The notes below the pieces were generated by a model. It was not told the DNA's origin. It did no database searches and worked only from the letters and a program-made list of their open reading frames with translations. The position numbers and the translations under genes are program-made. A stretch of 64,000 nt of DNA. Origin: an uncultured Bacillota bacterium (GTDB taxonomy: Bacteria; Bacillota; Clostridia; Peptostreptococcales; Anaerovoracaceae). Shown here piece after piece: positions 63,804 through 64,000 of this stretch. The stretch covers positions 62,001 to 126,000 of the forward strand of contig CASEFA010000004.1 of NCBI GenBank assembly GCA_949287095.1, given 5' to 3'. The stretch's first letter is position 1. Every line of letters starts with the position of its first letter.

Positions 63804-63908
63804 TCAAATGATGGTTTTGCTATAGAGCAGACATATAAGATTTACATTTTTACTGCCGATGTGAAGCGCAACTTCCTTTTTTCGTAATTCTTTGATTTCA
63901 AGCTGCAT
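63804..63908 (-). CDS. Small hypothetical protein (34 aa)
   Basis: Starts ATG 63908 behind a good RBS (GCGGAGG, 7 bases away). Product begins MQLEIKELRKKEVALHIG and ends SKTII. No recognised family. It follows the end of another minus-strand frame by about 28 bp, as in an operon coming from beyond the window. Could be a truncated gene. Confidence 0.45.
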   Translation of the reverse strand: MQLEIKELRKKEVALHIGSKNVNLICLLYSKTII

Positions 63909-63936
63909 TAGAATGCCTCCGCAATCAATCTTTTGA

Positions 63937-64000
63937 CTAATCCTTACATATTTTGACCAGCGTATCGCTTAACTCCTGCGAAGGCACTTTCGCCCAGAGC
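63937..64000 (-). CDS. C-terminal end of a gene entering from the right edge
   Basis: Twenty codons open to the window edge, reading LWAKVPSQELSDTLVKICKD then TAG. Composition looks protein-like and it is followed by an RBS and a further start on the same strand. Too short to identify. Confidence 0.35.
   Translation of the reverse strand, partial: LWAKVPSQELSDTLVKICKD

Overview
The window looks like a stretch of the chromosome of a Gram-positive anaerobe of the class Clostridia (Bacillota). This rests on sequence signs: CodY, HslVU, RNase Y, a CIRCE-controlled groESL, RodA, strong GGAGG ribosome binding sites, lipoprotein signal peptides, a reverse-type rubrerythrin, and an acyl-CoA dehydrogenase/EtfB/EtfA operon whose EtfA carries a ferredoxin domain. 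Placement near the Anaerovoracaceae/Family XIII is only my guess. GC content appears moderate, close to half.

Layout. 1-1000: ten tRNA genes and a terminator. 1-8.7 kb: a NUDIX hydrolase, a peptide-type binding lipoprotein and a complete nucleoside-type ABC importer (nupNOPQ-like). 8.7-14 kb: a YgiQ radical SAM protein overlapping an orphan DNA methyltransferase, then a rubredoxin-like/glutamate-synthase fusion and a MetH-activation-like protein. 14-20.1 kb is the accessory part: an IS256/IS1249-type insertion sequence with an 8-bp target duplication, an untracked 36-aa membrane peptide, a tRNA-Ser followed by a decayed RhuM-Fic gene, a secreted nuclease, a TetR regulator next to a truncated sugar-kinase gene, and two intergenic arrays of repeated hairpins. 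20.2-33 kb: housekeeping genes (rpsU, yqeY, yraN, yifB, dprA, topA, hslVU, codY, hflX, yigZ, groESL). 33-44 kb: rubrerythrin, NiaR divergent from a PfoR-type permease, a second binding lipoprotein, a NifU-like protein, PepV, an ECF S component, the t6A set tsaE-tsaB-rimI-tsaD and an ABC-F ATPase. 44-64 kb: rodA, rny, two MATE transporters, cysteine desulfurase-thiI, acyl-CoA dehydrogenase-etfBA, a CorA-type transporter, maf with a membrane Ser/Thr kinase and a divergent HTH protein, two small membrane/lipoprotein genes, and guaB-guaA.

How the genes work together. Several neighbours form clear functional units: the nucleoside importer, tRNA thiolation (desulfurase plus ThiI), t6A synthesis, GMP synthesis (GuaB plus GuaA), proteostasis (HslVU, GroESL), and acyl-CoA reduction coupled to flavin/ferredoxin electron transfer.

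The most unusual signal is not a gene. Five intergenic stretches (about 17.66-17.85, 18.86-19.16, 43.64-43.93, 43.98-44.14 and 59.04-59.27 kb) are each built from many copies of one short motif in both orientations, folding into chains of hairpins. The motif differs by locus (GGTCAA, GGTGACA, GTTATTGGG, TGTGGCCGA), yet the GGTCAAGG type occurs at two loci 26 kb apart. I do not recognise this as a described repeat class. Two genes (guaB and the 35.5-kb lipoprotein) also have a promoter followed within a few bases by a terminator-like hairpin.
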